A stretch of DNA of 64,000 nucleotides from Mycoplana rhizolycopersici (GTDB lineage: Bacteria > Pseudomonadota > Alphaproteobacteria > Rhizobiales > Rhizobiaceae). Below are positions 35,308 through 43,741 of the stretch, one piece after another. The notes beneath the pieces are model-generated. The model had not been told where the DNA came from, did no database searches, and saw only the letters and a list, made by a program, of their open reading frames with translations. Each line of letters begins with the position of its first letter. Position 1 is the stretch's first letter. The translations under genes were made by a program, and so were the position numbers. The DNA is taken from contig NZ_JABXYK010000015.1 of assembly GCF_013378445.1 (NCBI RefSeq), positions 38,862-102,861 of the forward strand, written 5' to 3'.

Positions 35308-35595
35308 ATGAACCGTTCCACGCTTACGCTCGCGCTCGCCGGCTCGCTTGCAAGTGCAATCGCATCCGCCTCCTTCGCCGCACCGCTCGCACCGGAAAAG
35401 ATGGCGGGCAACGAGAAGTGCTATGGCATCGCCCTGAAGGGCCAGAACGATTGCGCAGCCGGCCCCGGCACCACCTGCGCAGGCACCTCGACCATGGATT
35501 ATCAGGGCAATGCATGGAAAGCCGTCCCGGCCGGCACCTGCACCTCGATGAACGTCGATGGCCACAAGGGCATGCTGGAGCCTGTGAAAAGCTGA
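35308..35595 (+). CDS. bufA1: DUF2282 bufferin precursor peptide
   Basis: A 95-residue small protein: a Sec-type signal peptide to about residue 25 (ASASFAAP) and a mature part with four conserved Cys in EKCYG, NDCAAG, TTCAG and GTCTS contexts. This is the DUF2282 bufferin-1 layout; in known cases core Cys are converted to thiooxazoles by the DUF692/DUF2063 pair and the peptide sequesters copper in the periplasm. AGAGGAG lies upstream. It is the first gene of the operon. Confidence 0.85.
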   Translation: MNRSTLTLALAGSLASAIASASFAAPLAPEKMAGNEKCYGIALKGQNDCAAGPGTTCAGTSTMDYQGNAWKAVPAGTCTSMNVDGHKGMLEPVKS

Positions 35596-35658
35596 ACCTC
35601 GATAGGAGGCCCGGCATGCCGGGTCTCCGTCTCATCCGTCAATATCGGGAGAACAGCA

Positions 35659-36540
35659 ATGACCGTTTCAGCAAACCGTGCGACCGCCTTGCCGCAACGC
35701 GCCGGCCTCGGCCTCAAGCCGGAGCATTACGAAACCATTCTCGTCACCAGGCCGGATGTCGGCTTTTTCGAGGTCCATGCCGAGAACTACATGGGCGCCG
35801 GCGGCCCGCCGCATCGCTATCTCGAAGCGGTCGCGGATCTCTATCCACTGTCGCTTCATGGCGTCGGCTTGTCGATCGGCGCGTCGCGCGATCTCGACAA
35901 GGAACATCTGAAACGGCTTCGTGTCCTCATCGATCGTTACCGGCCGCAGAGCTTTTCGGAACATCTGGCATGGTCGACCCACGATACCGGCTTTCTCAAC
36001 GACCTTCTGCCGTTGCCCTATACGGCTGAAACGCTGGCGCGTGTCATCGACCATGTCGATGAGACCCAGCAATGGCTCGGCCGGCAAATGTTGCTCGAAA
36101 ATCCGTCGACCTACCTGTTGTTCTCCGAGAGCACGATCGATGAAGTGGATTTCCTGGCCGCCATCGCCAACCGAACCGGATGCGGGCTGCTGCTCGATGT
36201 CAACAACGTCATGGTTTCGGCCGTGAACCACCGTCTCGACCCGATTGCCTATATCGACCGTTTCCCGGTCGAGCTGGTCGGTGAAATCCACCTGGCCGGC
36301 TATGACGAGACTGTCGACTACGTCGGTGACCGATTGCTGATCGACGCCCATGGCAGCGCCGTCAGAACCGATGTGGTGGAGCTTTATCGACATACTCTGT
36401 CACGGAGCGGCCCCCTGCCGACGTTGATCGAGTGGGACAACGACGTTCCGGATTTTGCCACCCTTAACGCGGAAGCAGTCCGCGCCGATGCCGTGCTGAC
36501 TGCCGCAGCCGTGGCTCGCGGCGCCACCCGGGCGGCATGA
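35659..36540 (+). CDS. bufB1: DUF692 multinuclear iron RiPP oxygenase (MbnB-like)
   Basis: A 293-residue TIM-barrel protein of the DUF692/MbnB family. Iron-ligand motifs include [41 protein letters not shown] and LIEWDND. With its DUF2063 partner it would oxidise Cys of the precursor peptide. It overlaps the partner gene by ATGA, supporting a complex. Confidence 0.9.
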   Translation: MTVSANRATALPQRAGLGLKPEHYETILVTRPDVGFFEVHAENYMGAGGPPHRYLEAVADLYPLSLHGVGLSIGASRDLDKEHLKRLRVLIDRYRPQSFSEHLAWSTHDTGFLNDLLPLPYTAETLARVIDHVDETQQWLGRQMLLENPSTYLLFSESTIDEVDFLAAIANRTGCGLLLDVNNVMVSAVNHRLDPIAYIDRFPVELVGEIHLAGYDETVDYVGDRLLIDAHGSAVRTDVVELYRHTLSRSGPLPTLIEWDNDVPDFATLNAEAVRADAVLTAAAVARGATRAA

Positions 36541-37319
36541 CCATGGGCTTCAACGAAAGTCAGAGTGCCTTCGCCGCCGCGCTGCTCGATCCGGGCCTGC
36601 CGCTTCCGCAAGGCATCACGACCGCTCGCGGCGTAACCGATCCATTGCGCTTCGCCGTCTACCGCAACAATGTCTATGTTGGACTGACGACAGCGCTGGG
36701 TCAGCGTTTCCCGGTGACGAAACGACTGGTCGGCTCCGAATTCTTTGCCGGCATGGCCCGTACCTACGCCGCTGATCACAAGCCGGCCACTCCGCTGATC
36801 ATTCACTATGGCGATGATTTCCCCGATTTCATCGCAGCGTTTCCCCCCGCAGCGTCACTTGCCTATCTGCCAGATGTCGCTCGCATCGAGGTCGCCTGGA
36901 CCCGAGCCTACCATGCCGCGGACAGATTGCCGCTCGATGTCGCCAAAATTGCTGCCGTGCCGCCCGAACGAATTGCCGAGATGTCGCTTGTCCCGCATCC
37001 GTCGGCCGGGCTCGTCCGGTCGGACTTTCCGGCCGGCACCATCTGGAGCGCCCATCAGGGCGAGGCCGTGGCGCCCGTCACCGAATGGCGAGCGGAGGCG
37101 GTACTGGTCGTACGGCCGGCCATGCATGTCGAAATTCGTTTCCTGCCACCAGGGGACGCTGCATTCGCGGCCTGCCTTCTTGAGGGCACCACCCTCGGCA
37201 CAGCGGCACAGAAGGCATTCGCCGCCGCCCCGGATTTCGATTTCGGATCGGCGTTGATTGGCCTTGTCGGCCTCGGCGCATTCAGCGCCTTCGAAGCTTT
37301 TGAAGGGAAACTTCCATGA
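36537..37319 (+). CDS. bufC1: DUF2063 partner protein of the DUF692 enzyme (MbnC-like)
   Basis: A 260-residue protein with an N-terminal DUF2063 domain ([46 protein letters not shown]) that binds the RiPP precursor and presents it to the oxygenase, and a longer C-terminal half. It is coupled on both sides by ATGA overlaps. Confidence 0.88.
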   Translation: MTMGFNESQSAFAAALLDPGLPLPQGITTARGVTDPLRFAVYRNNVYVGLTTALGQRFPVTKRLVGSEFFAGMARTYAADHKPATPLIIHYGDDFPDFIAAFPPAASLAYLPDVARIEVAWTRAYHAADRLPLDVAKIAAVPPERIAEMSLVPHPSAGLVRSDFPAGTIWSAHQGEAVAPVTEWRAEAVLVVRPAMHVEIRFLPPGDAAFAACLLEGTTLGTAAQKAFAAAPDFDFGSALIGLVGLGAFSAFEAFEGKLP

Positions 37320-37813
37320 CCATCGAACTCGCTTCCTCCCGCGATGGCAGCACTGCACTCGTCTCGCTTCATCGTCGCGCCGAAGGCCTGCTCGCCGCCA
37401 TTCCACCGTCGCTACCGCTGCTGGCACTGCGCATCGGCCTGGCAATCCCGTTCTTCAAGTCGGGACTAACGAAGTGGGACGGGTTTTTGACCCTTTCGAC
37501 AGGCGCCAGATATCTGTTCGAGCAGGAATTCAAGCTGCATATATTCGGCAGCCAGATCCCCTATCCCCTGCCGTTGACCATGGCGGCGGCGGCCGGGATC
37601 GCCGAACTTGTTTTGCCGATCCTGTTGGTCCTGGGCCTTTTCACCCGCTATGCGGCGCTTGGCCTGCTGGCGATGACGGCGGTGATCCAGCTCACCATTC
37701 CGGAAGGCTGGTCCAATTTCCATCTTCCCTGGGCCGCCATGGCGCTGACCCTTGCCGTCTACGGCGGCGGCAAGATCGCACTTGACCCCCTCATCAAACT
37801 GCGTCGAGATTGA
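37316..37813 (+). CDS. bufD1: DoxX-family membrane protein of the bufferin operon
   Basis: A 165-residue protein with four hydrophobic segments (LALRIGLAIPFFKSGLTKW, ITELVLPILLVLGLF-like region, and two more), the DoxX/DUF417-like fold common as the last gene of bufferin operons. Its job is unknown; it may supply redox equivalents or help export. Coupled to the preceding gene by ATGA. Confidence 0.82.
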   Translation: MTIELASSRDGSTALVSLHRRAEGLLAAIPPSLPLLALRIGLAIPFFKSGLTKWDGFLTLSTGARYLFEQEFKLHIFGSQIPYPLPLTMAAAAGIAELVLPILLVLGLFTRYAALGLLAMTAVIQLTIPEGWSNFHLPWAAMALTLAVYGGGKIALDPLIKLRRD

Positions 37814-38059
37814 CCCATATCGCCCCAGAACCCTCACAAATCCGGATAACGGTTGATCTCGTTGTAATGCAGGCAACGGAACCGGCCGGGGCCACCGGCG
37901 CAGCGTACCAGCGGGCGGAACATGCGCAGGCAACTGTAGTAGTCCGCGTCCAGCCCCACCGTCCCCAACTATGGCGTGCTGCTCGCAAGGGGCAGCGTCA
38001 ACCGACGAAGCTGCTCCCGCAACTATGCATTCCAGCCCAAAAAAGGATCTTGATTTTTG
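37814..38059. other. Gap with a possible small Cys-rich minus-strand ORF
   Basis: Apart from a 44-codon minus-strand frame (37834-37968, TTG start, three Cys, ending HYNEINRYPDL) nothing is recognised. The frame has an amino-acid composition more protein-like than most shadows and could be a gene tail or a small protein. Confidence 0.35.
37834..37968 (-). CDS. Possible small Cys-rich protein or decayed gene end
   Basis: 44 residues with three Cys (YYSCLRMF, RCAGG, FRCLHYN) and a well-formed acidic/aromatic tail. Only TTG or an internal GTG could serve as start and an in-frame TAG lies just upstream. No family recognised. Its place at the end of a metal-related RiPP operon, on the other strand, is curious but may be chance. 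Confidence 0.25.
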   Translation of the reverse strand: MGTVGLDADYYSCLRMFRPLVRCAGGPGRFRCLHYNEINRYPDL

Positions 38060-38099
38060 TAGGTCATATGTCCTAAAAATCTCTAGGTCAATCGTCCTA
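38060..38099. promoter_or_regulatory. Tandem TetR-type operators
   Basis: TAGGTC-ATAT-GTCCTA (38060-38075) and TAGGTC-AATC-GTCCTA (38084-38099) are two near-palindromes 24 bp apart, 47 bp upstream of the TetR gene. The spacing places both on nearly the same DNA face. Autorepression by the adjacent TetR protein is very likely. Confidence 0.75.
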
Positions 38100-38145
38100 A
38101 TTAAATGAGAGCCTTTTGGCAGAACGCATTCAGAGGAGTGGGAAC

Positions 38146-38754
38146 ATGGTCGCTGCGATTACGCGGCAGCAGATTGTCGAGGCTGCAGACAAGCTGTTCT
38201 ACGAGCGAGGTTTCGAGGCGACGTCCTTCGCAGACATCTCGGCGGTGGTCGGGCTTTCGCGCGGGAACTTCTACTACCACTTCAAGACCAAGGACGAGAT
38301 TCTCGAAGCCGTGATCACCAATCGCCTTTCAAAGACCCGGGCGATGCTCGATGCGTGGCAGGTTGAAGCAAAAAGCCCGGCGGATCGCATCCGTCGCTTC
38401 ATCCAAATTCTGATCATGAACCAGACAAAGATCATGGCGTATGGCTGCCCCGTCGGCACGCTTTGCAATGAACTCGCCAAGCTCGATCATATTGCCAAGA
38501 GCAGGGCGGCCGAGCTTTTCACCGTGTTCCGCGACTGGCTGTCGCACCAATTTACAGCCCTGGGCCAAGGCACCAACGCAGAGGAGCTCGCCATGCACGT
38601 TCTCATGCGCAGCCAGGGCGTGGCCGCGCTCGCGACCGCATTTCGCGATGAGGCCTTCGTCCGCCGTGAGGTCGAAGACATGTGCCAATGGCTGGCAGCG
38701 CAGCAACCAACTTCAATCACCCACACAGAAACCGCTTCCGTCCAGAATTCTTGA
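38146..38754 (+). CDS. TetR-family repressor
   Basis: A 202-residue regulator. N-terminal HTH: RQQIVEAADKLFYERGFEA, ADISAVVGLSRGNFYYHFKTKDE; C-terminal ligand domain with GCPVGTLCNELA (Cys, possible redox ligand). The ATG at 38146 follows GAGGAGTGGGAAC. It probably binds the two operators upstream and controls itself and the adjacent YciI gene. Confidence 0.88.
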   Translation: MVAAITRQQIVEAADKLFYERGFEATSFADISAVVGLSRGNFYYHFKTKDEILEAVITNRLSKTRAMLDAWQVEAKSPADRIRRFIQILIMNQTKIMAYGCPVGTLCNELAKLDHIAKSRAAELFTVFRDWLSHQFTALGQGTNAEELAMHVLMRSQGVAALATAFRDEAFVRREVEDMCQWLAAQQPTSITHTETASVQNS

Positions 38755-38762
38755 GGGCCGTC

Positions 38763-39050
38763 ATGTTCGTCGTTACACTCAAATTCTCCGCCAACAAGGC
38801 CAAAGCGCCTGCTTTAATGGAAGGGCACAATGCCTGGATCAAGCGAGGCTTCGACGAGGGCATTTTCCTCCTCAGTGGAAGCATTCAGCCAAGCGCCGGC
38901 GGAGCGGTTCTCGCCCATAATACCTCGCGCGCCGATCTGGAAACACGCATTCAGCAAGACCCTTTCGTTGCGGAAGATGTCGTCACCGCCGACATCCTTG
39001 AGATTGCGCCCAGCCGTACCGACGACCGCTTGGCCTTTCTCAAGAGGTAA
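38763..39050 (+). CDS. YciI-family protein
   Basis: A 95-residue ferredoxin-like-fold protein (FVVTLKFSANKAKAPALMEGHNAWIKRGFDEG, His near residue 22, then DPFVAEDVV). YciI-like proteins are small, possibly enzymatic, and often sit with detoxification regulators. It lies 8 bp after the TetR stop, so it is co-transcribed. Confidence 0.82.
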   Translation: MFVVTLKFSANKAKAPALMEGHNAWIKRGFDEGIFLLSGSIQPSAGGAVLAHNTSRADLETRIQQDPFVAEDVVTADILEIAPSRTDDRLAFLKR

Positions 39051-39242
39051 GAGATAAGCGCGACGATCCCGGCCCCAGACGGGCAGCGGTTCTGCCGTTG
39101 GTATTCATGCCCTACCGCGACAGCGAACCGCCGCGAATTCCCGTCTGGGCCGCGTTGACAAGGTAGGCAGCCATAGCCTCGCGGCCGCGACGTGGCGCTC
39201 AGGCCGAGTGGCGGCTTGCGTTGCCGAAAAGGTCGTCGCACG
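39051..39242. other. Gap before the RpoE-type promoter
   Basis: About 190 bp without a gene. It ends in the TGATCC promoter element of the next operon. Confidence 0.4.
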
Positions 39243-39270
39243 TGATCCAAAAGCATCCATCGACCGTAGA
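39243..39270 (+). promoter_or_regulatory. RpoE-ChrR-type promoter upstream of secreted protein/DUF3833/MFS/SDR operon
   Basis: TGATCC (39243-39248), 18 bases, TAGA (39267-39270). Same element and spacing as before rpoE at 45983. It starts about 42 bp upstream of the gene at 39312. Confidence 0.6.
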
Positions 39271-39311
39271 CATGGCATCGAAGAATCGTGCACCGCTACG
39301 ACGGACGTTTG

Positions 39312-39701
39312 ATGCGTATGATCACGACCATAATCGCTATCTTGCTCGCGGCGACGTCTTCGCAGGCCGCTCCCGAGCGCTACTCAGCCCAGGACATACG
39401 GGACGGAATCGTCGGCCGTCGGATCTTTCTTGCCGTGCCCTTTGGCGGCGAGTTTCCGCTCAATTACAGGCGGGGCGGCAGCGTCGACGGCAACGGCGAG
39501 GCGCTCGGTCTTGGCCGCTTTGCCAAGCCGAACGACACAGGCAACTGGTGGATCGAATCCGATCGTCTCTGCCAGAAGTTTCGCAGCTGGTATGACGGCA
39601 GGCCCATGTGCTTCGATCTCTACCGCATCGATGACAAACGCCTGAAGTGGATCCGCAACGACGGCAAGTCGGGCACGGCACGCATCGGGCCGCAACTGTG
39701 A
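39312..39701 (+). CDS. Small secreted protein of unknown function in the RpoE-ChrR regulon
   Basis: A 129-residue protein with a signal peptide (MRMITTIIAILLAATSSQAA). The mature part has NWWIESDRLCQKF, a second Cys in RPMCFDLYRID and no recognised catalytic motif; the two Cys could pair in the periplasm. It is the first gene after an RpoE-type promoter and before the DUF3833 gene. The function is unknown. Confidence 0.7.
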   Translation: MRMITTIIAILLAATSSQAAPERYSAQDIRDGIVGRRIFLAVPFGGEFPLNYRRGGSVDGNGEALGLGRFAKPNDTGNWWIESDRLCQKFRSWYDGRPMCFDLYRIDDKRLKWIRNDGKSGTARIGPQL

Positions 39702-39795
39702 GCGGTTCGGGATCGGGAATGCCCGTGGCCGCGCAACGGACCCGAGCGGCGGCCGGTCGCACCGTGGGACAAGCATATCGCCAGGAGATTGAAAA

Positions 39796-40302
39796 ATGCG
39801 CCTGTTCGCAGCATTCCTCGTCGTCGCGGCCATGAACATGACCTTGGCGATTGTGCCGGCACAGGCACGCAGCTTCTCGTTCGAGGATTTCTTTGCCGGC
39901 AGGACGGTAGCCGAGGGCAGCTTTCGCGCCATCACCGGCCTGCAGCGGACGTTCACCGTCGCGCTCCACGGAAAATGGGACGGGCGCACGCTGACGCTCA
40001 GGGAAGACTTCACATTTGACGACGGCACCCGGGACCGCAAGACCTGGCGCTTCGTGAAGACCGGACCCGACAGATACCGCGGCACACGCGAGGACGTGGT
40101 CGGCGAGACGCTGGTCAGAATCGACGGCAACGTGGCGCGTTTCACCTACCTTGTCTATCTCGATGCCGCCAACCGGAGGAACAAGGTCCGTTTCCACGAC
40201 ACGATGACGCTGAGGGGCAATGGAACGGTGCTCAACTCAGCCTACGTCACGAAATTCGGTTTGCCGGTCGCATGGACGCGCGTGGAATTCAGGAGGCGTT
40301 GA
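39796..40302 (+). CDS. DUF3833 secreted/periplasmic protein
   Basis: A 168-residue protein with an N-terminal signal (LAIVPAQA) then FEDFFAGRTVAEGSFRAI, the DUF3833 start, and LREDFTFDDGTRDRKTWRF. These lipocalin-like beta proteins occur with CFA-synthase-like and SDR genes in RpoE-ChrR regulons and may bind lipids. It ends 3 bp before the MFS gene. Confidence 0.82.
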   Translation: MRLFAAFLVVAAMNMTLAIVPAQARSFSFEDFFAGRTVAEGSFRAITGLQRTFTVALHGKWDGRTLTLREDFTFDDGTRDRKTWRFVKTGPDRYRGTREDVVGETLVRIDGNVARFTYLVYLDAANRRNKVRFHDTMTLRGNGTVLNSAYVTKFGLPVAWTRVEFRRR

Positions 40303-40305
40303 GCG

Positions 40306-41718
40306 ATGTCGGGAACACGGGGCATCAGTGAAGACAGGCGCGGAACGGCGCCTGGTGCACGGGCCCTCGTCTATATCGCCTATGCCCTTCCCGCCCTGCC
40401 GCTGGCGGCACTTGCCCTGCCGCTCTACGTCATCGTGCCGACGTTCTATTCGGAAGCAATCGGTTTGCCGGTCGCGGCGGTCGGCACGGTTCTCCTCGCG
40501 ATCCGCGTCCTCGACGCGGCCACCGATCCCCTGTTCGGCTGGCTTGCCGACCGATGGCGCGGGCGCGCCGGTCGTCGCCGCGGCTTCTTCCTCGCCTCGC
40601 TGCCCCTTACCGCAGGTTCCGCCTTCATGCTCTTCTGGCCATCCGGAGAGGCGGGCCTTGGCTATCTCGCCTTTTGGGCCGCGCTTGTTTCGATCGGCTT
40701 CACGTGGACCTCCCTGCCCTACACCGCCTGGGGCGCGGAACTGTCCAGCGACTATGCGGAGCGCACGCGCATCTCCGCCTTCCGCGAGGGCGCCACGCTG
40801 ATCGGGATTCTGCTTGCCACGAGCCTGCCCTTCTCGATCGGGTTGACAGGCGGAGGAGGGATGCACGGACTTCAGGCGATGGCGGTTCTCGTCGCGTTCC
40901 TGCTACCGATTTCGGGTCTCGCAGCCGTAGTGCTCGTACCCGAACCTGTGAACCGTTCGTCAACAGAACTCGGGTTCTTCGAGGGAGCGGCCTTCATGGC
41001 CGCAAACCGGCCGTTCCTCCGGCTTATCGCCGCCTTCCTGCTCAACGGGTTTGCCAATGCCATTCCGGCCACCCTGTTCCTCTATTTCGTCTCCGACCGG
41101 CTGGGTGCGCCGGACTGGCGCGGGCCGCTGCTTCTCGTCTACTTCGCCTGCGCAGTGCTCGGCGTCCCGCTTGCGGTGAGGGCTGCCCACCGCTTCGGCA
41201 AGCACCGCGCATGGTGCGGTGCGATGCTGGCGACCTGCCCGATCTTCGCCCTATCGGGCTTTCTCGGCCCCGGCGACGTGGGCGCGTTCGTCGTCATATG
41301 CGCGCTGACGGGCCTGCTGCTCGGCTTCGACCTTGCCCTCCCGCCGTCGATCCAGGCCGACGTGATCGATCACGACACCGCCCGCTCGGGTGCGCAGCGC
41401 TCCGGCCTCTATTTTGCGGCATGGAGCCTTGCAACGAAGTTGTCGCTCGCAGCCGCGGTTGGGCTGGTCTTTCCCTTGCTCGCTCTCTCCGGCTTCAACC
41501 CGCAGGCAGGCGGTAGCGCACCGAATTCGTCGGAGGTGCTAGCGATGCTCTATGCCTGGCTGCCGATCGTCCCGAAACTTGCGGCAATCTGGCTGATGTG
41601 GCGCTTTCCGATCGACAGATTGGCGCAAAGGGAGCTGCTTCGCCAGATCGGAAGCGGGAAGCCGGACCCGGCTGATCCGAAAGCACTGCGGCCCCGTAGT
41701 CGAGGAGGATCGACATGA
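40306..41718 (+). CDS. MFS/GPH-type transporter
   Basis: A 470-residue protein with about 12 hydrophobic segments, GPH-type motifs DAATDPLFGWLADR and RRRGFFLASLP, and a loop DVIDHDTARSG typical of sugar-cation symporter relatives. In RpoE-ChrR lipid operons this gene may export or flip a lipid rather than a sugar. It overlaps the SDR gene (ATGA). Confidence 0.85.
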   Translation: MSGTRGISEDRRGTAPGARALVYIAYALPALPLAALALPLYVIVPTFYSEAIGLPVAAVGTVLLAIRVLDAATDPLFGWLADRWRGRAGRRRGFFLASLPLTAGSAFMLFWPSGEAGLGYLAFWAALVSIGFTWTSLPYTAWGAELSSDYAERTRISAFREGATLIGILLATSLPFSIGLTGGGGMHGLQAMAVLVAFLLPISGLAAVVLVPEPVNRSSTELGFFEGAAFMAANRPFLRLIAAFLLNGFANAIPATLFLYFVSDRLGAPDWRGPLLLVYFACAVLGVPLAVRAAHRFGKHRAWCGAMLATCPIFALSGFLGPGDVGAFVVICALTGLLLGFDLALPPSIQADVIDHDTARSGAQRSGLYFAAWSLATKLSLAAAVGLVFPLLALSGFNPQAGGSAPNSSEVLAMLYAWLPIVPKLAAIWLMWRFPIDRLAQRELLRQIGSGKPDPADPKALRPRSRGGST

Positions 41719-42521
41719 ACGTGAGGCTCAAATTGGTTAGCAACAACCAACCGAACCGGAAGGACATCCCGCGCAAGGTGGCCTGGATTACCGGAGCAAG
41801 CTCGGGCATCGGCCGTTCCCTTGCCATAAGGCTGGCGCAGAACGGGTGGACGGTCGCTGCCAGCGCTCGCAACGCGACCGCACTCGAAAGACTCGCGGCG
41901 GTGCTGCCGGGTATTATCCACCCCTATCCGCTCGACGTCACCGACCGCAAGGCGACTGCGGCCGCTCTCGCCGCAATCGAGACGAACCTGGCACCTGTCT
42001 CCCTCGCTGTCTTCGGTGCGGGAACCTACCGGCGCGAGACGCTCGCAAGTTTCGACGCCGGAGAGATCGGCGAAATGGTCGGGCTCAACATCATGGGAAC
42101 CGTCAACTGCCTGGAGGCGGCGATGCCACAGATGACTGCGCGCCGGTCCGGCCAGATCGCCGTCATGGCGTCGGTAGCAGGTTATACCGGCCTGCCCGGT
42201 GCTGCCGGCTACGGTGCGACGAAGGCGGCGCTGATCAACATGTGCGAGGCACTCTATCCCGAACTCGAGCGTCACGGCGTTCGGATGACCGTCATCAACC
42301 CCGGCTTCGTCGACACGCCGCTGACGCAAAGGAACGACTTTCCCATGCCCTTCCTGATCTCTTCGGAGGAAGCGGCGGGCCTCATCCTGAGGGGGCTCGA
42401 CAGGGGAAGCTTCGAAATCGCCTTTCCGTGGAAGATGAAGATGTCGATGAAGCTTTTGCAGGCGCTGCCTCCGCGCCTGCGCTTCGCGCTCACCCGGCGA
42501 ATGATTCGCAACGACGCGTGA
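41715..42521 (+). CDS. SDR-family short-chain dehydrogenase (lipid cluster)
   Basis: A 268-residue SDR: TGASSGIG (about 25-32), active-site MASVAGYTGLPG, YGATKAA. It ends with a basic C-terminal helix, as in membrane-associated lipid SDRs. It is the last gene of the plus-strand operon and converges on the CFA-like gene with 2 bp between stops. It may reduce or oxidise a modified fatty acyl chain. Confidence 0.87.
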   Translation: MNVRLKLVSNNQPNRKDIPRKVAWITGASSGIGRSLAIRLAQNGWTVAASARNATALERLAAVLPGIIHPYPLDVTDRKATAAALAAIETNLAPVSLAVFGAGTYRRETLASFDAGEIGEMVGLNIMGTVNCLEAAMPQMTARRSGQIAVMASVAGYTGLPGAAGYGATKAALINMCEALYPELERHGVRMTVINPGFVDTPLTQRNDFPMPFLISSEEAAGLILRGLDRGSFEIAFPWKMKMSMKLLQALPPRLRFALTRRMIRNDA

Positions 42522-42523
42522 CG

Positions 42524-43741
42524 TCACGGCCTTTCCAGGCGGAACTGGTACACGCCGATCCTGCCGGTACGAAAACCTGCAGCACAGTAGTGCAGATAGT
42601 ACCGCCACATCCGAAAGAAGCGTTCGTCGAAGCCGAGCGGCCGTATCGCCGCCCAGTTCTCCACGAACGCGCGTTCCCAGTGCACAAGCGTCTTCTCGTA
42701 GTCGCGACCAAAGGAGAATGAATCGCTGACGGCCAGGCCGGACGCAACCGCCCTTTCCCTGAAGATCGTCGGCGACGGCAGCATGCCGCCGGGGAAGATG
42801 TAGGTCTGGATGAAATCGGCATTGCGCCGGTAGTGCTCGAAGCGCGTCTCGTCGATGGTGATGACCTGGATCATCGCCTGACCGCCCGGCGCCAGCAATT
42901 GCCGCAGCCGATCGAAGTAAAGCCGCCAATTCTCCTCGCCGACTGCCTCGAACATCTCGATCGAGACGACCTTGGTGAAGCGTCCCTCGCAATCGCGATA
43001 GTCCTGCAGCCGCACCTCCGCCCGGCTGGACAGGCCCGAGGCCGCCAGCCGCGACCGCGCATACTGCGCCTGCTCCGCTGACAGCGTCAGTCCCGTGACA
43101 CGGCAACCGGTGCGCGACACGGCATGCTCCATGAACCCGCCCCAGCCGCAGCCGATCTCGAGCACATGGTCCTCCGGACCGATCCGAAGCGCCTCCACGA
43201 TCCGCTCATACTTCGCTCGCTGGGCCTCGGGCAGCGGCTGCGCCTCATGCTCGAAGACGGCTGCGGAATAGGTCATCGTCTCGTCGAGCCAGGCGCCGTA
43301 GAAGGCGTTGCCGAGATCGTAGTGGAAGGCGATGTTGCGACGGCTGCCTGCGCGCGAGTTGCGCCGCAGCCGATGCCGCAGATAGGCAAGCTTGCCGATC
43401 AGCGGCGACGACGCTAGCACCGGACGCAACGCCGGCTCGTTGGCGATCGCCAGCTCCATCACCGCCCCCAGATCCGGCGAATCCCAGTCGCCGTCGAGAT
43501 AGGCGCGCGAAAAGCCAAGGCTGCCGCCTGTCAGAAGACGCCAGAACGGTCGCGCATTGTTGAACCGGATGGCGGCGCACGGGCCGGCTTCCTCGCCGAC
43601 TGCCACGTGCTCCCCGCCGCAGGGAAACTGAAGCAGGATACGCCCGCGATCGATGCGGTCGGCCCAGCGGCAAACAAGCTGCTGCCAGAACGACCGGCGC
43701 GGCGCAAGGAAAGTCGGGACCTGTTGTTCAGCCTGGCTCAT
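42524..43741 (-). CDS. cfa: Cyclopropane-fatty-acyl-phospholipid synthase-like SAM methyltransferase
   Basis: A 405-residue CFA-family methyltransferase: SAM loop VLEIGCGWGGFMEHA, RRNIAFHYDLGNAFY, VSIEMFEAVGEENW, IQTYIFPGGMLPS. Enzymes of this group linked to RpoE-ChrR make methylated, cyclopropane or furan fatty acids from cis-vaccenoyl chains; Rhodobacter UfaM is one. It overlaps the DUF1365 gene by 14 bp, in the unit amine oxidase, DUF1365, CFA. Confidence 0.88.
   Translation of the reverse strand: MSQAEQQVPTFLAPRRSFWQQLVCRWADRIDRGRILLQFPCGGEHVAVGEEAGPCAAIRFNNARPFWRLLTGGSLGFSRAYLDGDWDSPDLGAVMELAIANEPALRPVLASSPLIGKLAYLRHRLRRNSRAGSRRNIAFHYDLGNAFYGAWLDETMTYSAAVFEHEAQPLPEAQRAKYERIVEALRIGPEDHVLEIGCGWGGFMEHAVSRTGCRVTGLTLSAEQAQYARSRLAASGLSSRAEVRLQDYRDCEGRFTKVVSIEMFEAVGEENWRLYFDRLRQLLAPGGQAMIQVITIDETRFEHYRRNADFIQTYIFPGGMLPSPTIFRERAVASGLAVSDSFSFGRDYEKTLVHWERAFVENWAAIRPLGFDERFFRMWRYYLHYCAAGFRTGRIGVYQFRLERP

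Noticed and set aside
41550..43106. 518-codon minus-strand frame
   Set aside because: It spans antisense of SDR and an out-of-frame part of the CFA gene; it looks like high-GC read-through.
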